Below, piece by piece: positions 62,568 to 64,000 of a stretch of DNA of 64,000 nucleotides. The DNA comes from Natrononativus amylolyticus (lineage in GTDB: Archaea; Halobacteriota; Halobacteria; Halobacteriales; Natrialbaceae), in NCBI RefSeq assembly GCF_024362525.1, contig NZ_CP101459.1, positions 496,001 through 560,000 on the forward strand, in the 5' to 3' direction. The notes under the pieces were generated by a model. That model had not been told where the DNA came from. It did no database searches and saw only the letters and a program-made list of their open reading frames with translations. Position 1 is the first letter of the stretch, and each line of letters starts with the position of its first letter. The position numbers were made by a program, and so were the translations under genes.

Positions 62568-62759
62568 ATGGCCTTCGATGACCTCCTGCCCGGATTTCTC
62601 GGGTTGACGAGCGAGCCGGAGAGCGCGGGCGACGGCGTGCTCCACGAGTGTCGCCACTGCGGTTCGAAGTTCGACGCTGCACCCGATCGGTGTCGAGTGT
62701 GTGACTCTAGCGAAATCGCGACCTACGAGTTCGCCGCCGGGACGACACGCGAGGAGTGA
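62568..62759 (+). CDS. Small zinc-ribbon protein
   Basis: 63 aa from ATG at 62568 (MAFDDLLPGFLGLTSEPES). HECRHCGSKFDAAPDRCRV is followed by C-D-S-S, so CxxC (C29/C32) and CxxC (C43/C46) form a ribbon. It is typical of haloarchaeal DUF7123-like small zinc proteins, but I cannot name the family firmly. Tail-to-tail with cbiA, five bases apart. Confidence 0.7.
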   Translation: MAFDDLLPGFLGLTSEPESAGDGVLHECRHCGSKFDAAPDRCRVCDSSEIATYEFAAGTTREE

Positions 62760-62764
62760 GCCGG

Positions 62765-64000
62765 TCACGCGGAGACGACCTCGAGGAAGCGATCGAAAGC
62801 GCCGCTTTCGGGGTGGACGTGCGCGTAGGTTCCGAGCGAGGCGTACTCGCGGACCCCGTCGTGGGAGCCGTCGAGTCCCGTTCCGCGAACTACCTCGAAG
62901 GCGAACCGCGCGTCGCCGTCGACGTCGGTACTCGAGTAGTGGAACTCGTGGCCCCGCAACCGCTCGCCCGCGCGGGCGGTGAGCGTGTCGGTCGTCGCCG
63001 CGAGTTCGACGTGGTCGAGCGCCCGGTACCGGTCGTGCATCGTCACGTCGACGGGGAGGATGCCGGCCATTCGGTATCGATCGTCGTCCCCGGTCGTCAC
63101 CGACTGCCCCATCGCCATCAGCCCGCCACACTCCCCGAGGACGGGTAAGCCGTCGCTCGCTAGTTCGCCCAGTGCGTCGAGCGTTCCGGCGGCCTCGAGT
63201 TCCGCGGCGTACCGTTCCGGGTAGCCCCCCGGCACGTAGACGCCGTCGCACTCCGGAACGGGATCGCCCGCGACCGGGGAGAAGGGGACGAGGGTTCCCC
63301 GTTCGCGAAACCGCTCGAGCGTGGCAGGGTAGCGAAAGCAGAAGGCGCCGTCGTCGGCGACGGCGATGCGGGCCCCCGTCGTCTCGGCCTGCGCGACTGT
63401 CGGGACGGTGGTGGGCGTCTCCGCGAGCGCTGCGAGCCGCTCCCCGTCGAGGTGTTCGCCGGCCTCGGCCAGCGCCTCCGTCGGCAGCTCCGCCTCCGAC
63501 CCCATGTGGAGTCCGAGGTGGCGATCCGGGATCTCGAGGTCCTCGAGCGGCGGGATCCGGCCGAGGTACTCGAGGCTCTCCGGGAGCGCCTCGCGGATTC
63601 CGCGCTCGTGGCGGCCGCCGTGGGCTCGCTGGGCGATGATTCCCGCGACCTCGACCCCGGCGTCGCACTCGTCGGCGTACGCCTGAAATCCGAGCGCCGT
63701 CGCCGCGACGCTCTCCATGCCCGCGTACGCGTCGACGACGAGCACGACGGGGAGTTCGAGCGCCGCGGCCACCGCGGCGGTACTCGAGACGTCGCCGTCG
63801 TACAGCCCCATCATCCCCTCGACGAGACAGAGGTCACCCTCGCCGCGAGCGTAGTTCCGACGCATCCCGTCGACGCCGCAGAGCCAGGGGTCGAGCGTTC
63901 GTGAGGGGCGACCCGCAACGGCCTCGTGGTGGCTCGGGTCGATGAAGTCGGGGCCGGCCTTCGCCGGTTGCACTTCGTAACCCGCCCGCTCGAGGGCGGT
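62765..64000 (-). CDS. cbiA: Cobyrinic acid a,c-diamide synthase, partial at window edge
   Basis: At least 412 codons visible; the start lies beyond 64000. The P-loop N-terminus is outside. Inside are CLVEGMMGLYDGDVSSTA and, in the glutaminase half, the catalytic CysGlu motif LPVLGECGGLMAMGQSV (nucleophile Cys) with GHEFHYSSTD near the end. It amidates the a and c side chains of cobyrinate in cobalamin synthesis, using glutamine. The 3' end is intact. Confidence 0.95.
   Translation of the reverse strand, partial: TALERAGYEVQPAKAGPDFIDPSHHEAVAGRPSRTLDPWLCGVDGMRRNYARGEGDLCLVEGMMGLYDGDVSSTAAVAAALELPVVLVVDAYAGMESVAATALGFQAYADECDAGVEVAGIIAQRAHGGRHERGIREALPESLEYLGRIPPLEDLEIPDRHLGLHMGSEAELPTEALAEAGEHLDGERLAALAETPTTVPTVAQAETTGARIAVADDGAFCFRYPATLERFRERGTLVPFSPVAGDPVPECDGVYVPGGYPERYAAELEAAGTLDALGELASDGLPVLGECGGLMAMGQSVTTGDDDRYRMAGILPVDVTMHDRYRALDHVELAATTDTLTARAGERLRGHEFHYSSTDVDGDARFAFEVVRGTGLDGSHDGVREYASLGTYAHVHPESGAFDRFLEVVSA

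Overview
The window is chromosomal DNA of a halophilic archaeon (class Halobacteria). The evidence is the GC-rich sequence, strongly acidic predicted proteins, twin-arginine signal peptides joined to lipoboxes, leaderless-type promoters, and haloarchaeal families (HalOD1, DUF5518- and DUF7512-like small proteins, several UspA proteins, AsnC regulators with fused sensor domains). No rRNA, tRNA or CRISPR array was found. The genus cannot be fixed from sequence alone. The last gene is cut by the right edge.

0-15 kb: a UspA protein, an AsnC-RCK_C regulator and a membrane/winged-helix protein lead to a DUF305 gene and an AsnC-TRASH regulator next to an MFS transporter. A complete dipeptide/oligopeptide ABC operon follows (substrate-binding lipoprotein, two permeases, two ATPases, one accessory gene). 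Then come an HMA metallochaperone, a second MFS closely similar to the first, and a DUF3179 gene. 15-25 kb: a CopB-type P1B ATPase, a HalOD1 protein, a secreted 5'-nucleotidase-like phosphoesterase, a MetE-C-like protein, a CDF transporter and a berberine-type FAD oxidase.

24.8-28.6 kb is a compact sulfur-carrier locus: DsrE-like and TusA divergent from a rhodanese-metallo-beta-lactamase fusion, two half-length YeeE/YedE transporters and an HTH regulator. The 12-base motif TATTCACACAAC and its near copies lie in both control regions. Functionally related genes recur later: TauE/SafE exporter with a DUF7512-like peptide (46.8-47.9 kb), thioredoxin (49.3 kb), CoA-disulfide-reductase-like enzyme (51.1 kb), and a second thioredoxin divergent from a second rhodanese-MBL fusion (59.0-60.8 kb). 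Weaker matches to the same motif occur before several of these.

29-44 kb: a NodU-family carbamoyltransferase, small membrane proteins, a polysaccharide-deacetylase-like lipoprotein, UspA proteins, a RimK-like ATP-grasp/protease-like fusion, a three-gene membrane operon of unknown role, an internally deleted pncB, a sulfatase-superfamily protein and a tyrosine recombinase. 44-47 kb holds a broken PiT transporter and IS-end-like relics around a CPBP protease and a DUF5518-like protein. 50-64 kb: ZIP and MFS transporters, a P1B-4-type metal ATPase, an ABC-2 exporter, a four-helix Cys-rich copper-binding-type protein, a DUF2243 protein, a frameshifted DsbA-like gene and the 3' part of cbiA.

Gene decay is prominent: pncB, one UspA, PiT, DsbA and trxB are frameshifted, deleted or truncated, and at least four hairpin ends resembling IS200/IS605 (TnpB-type) elements remain without an intact tnpB. 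The main functional themes are metal handling, reactive-sulfur handling and stress response.
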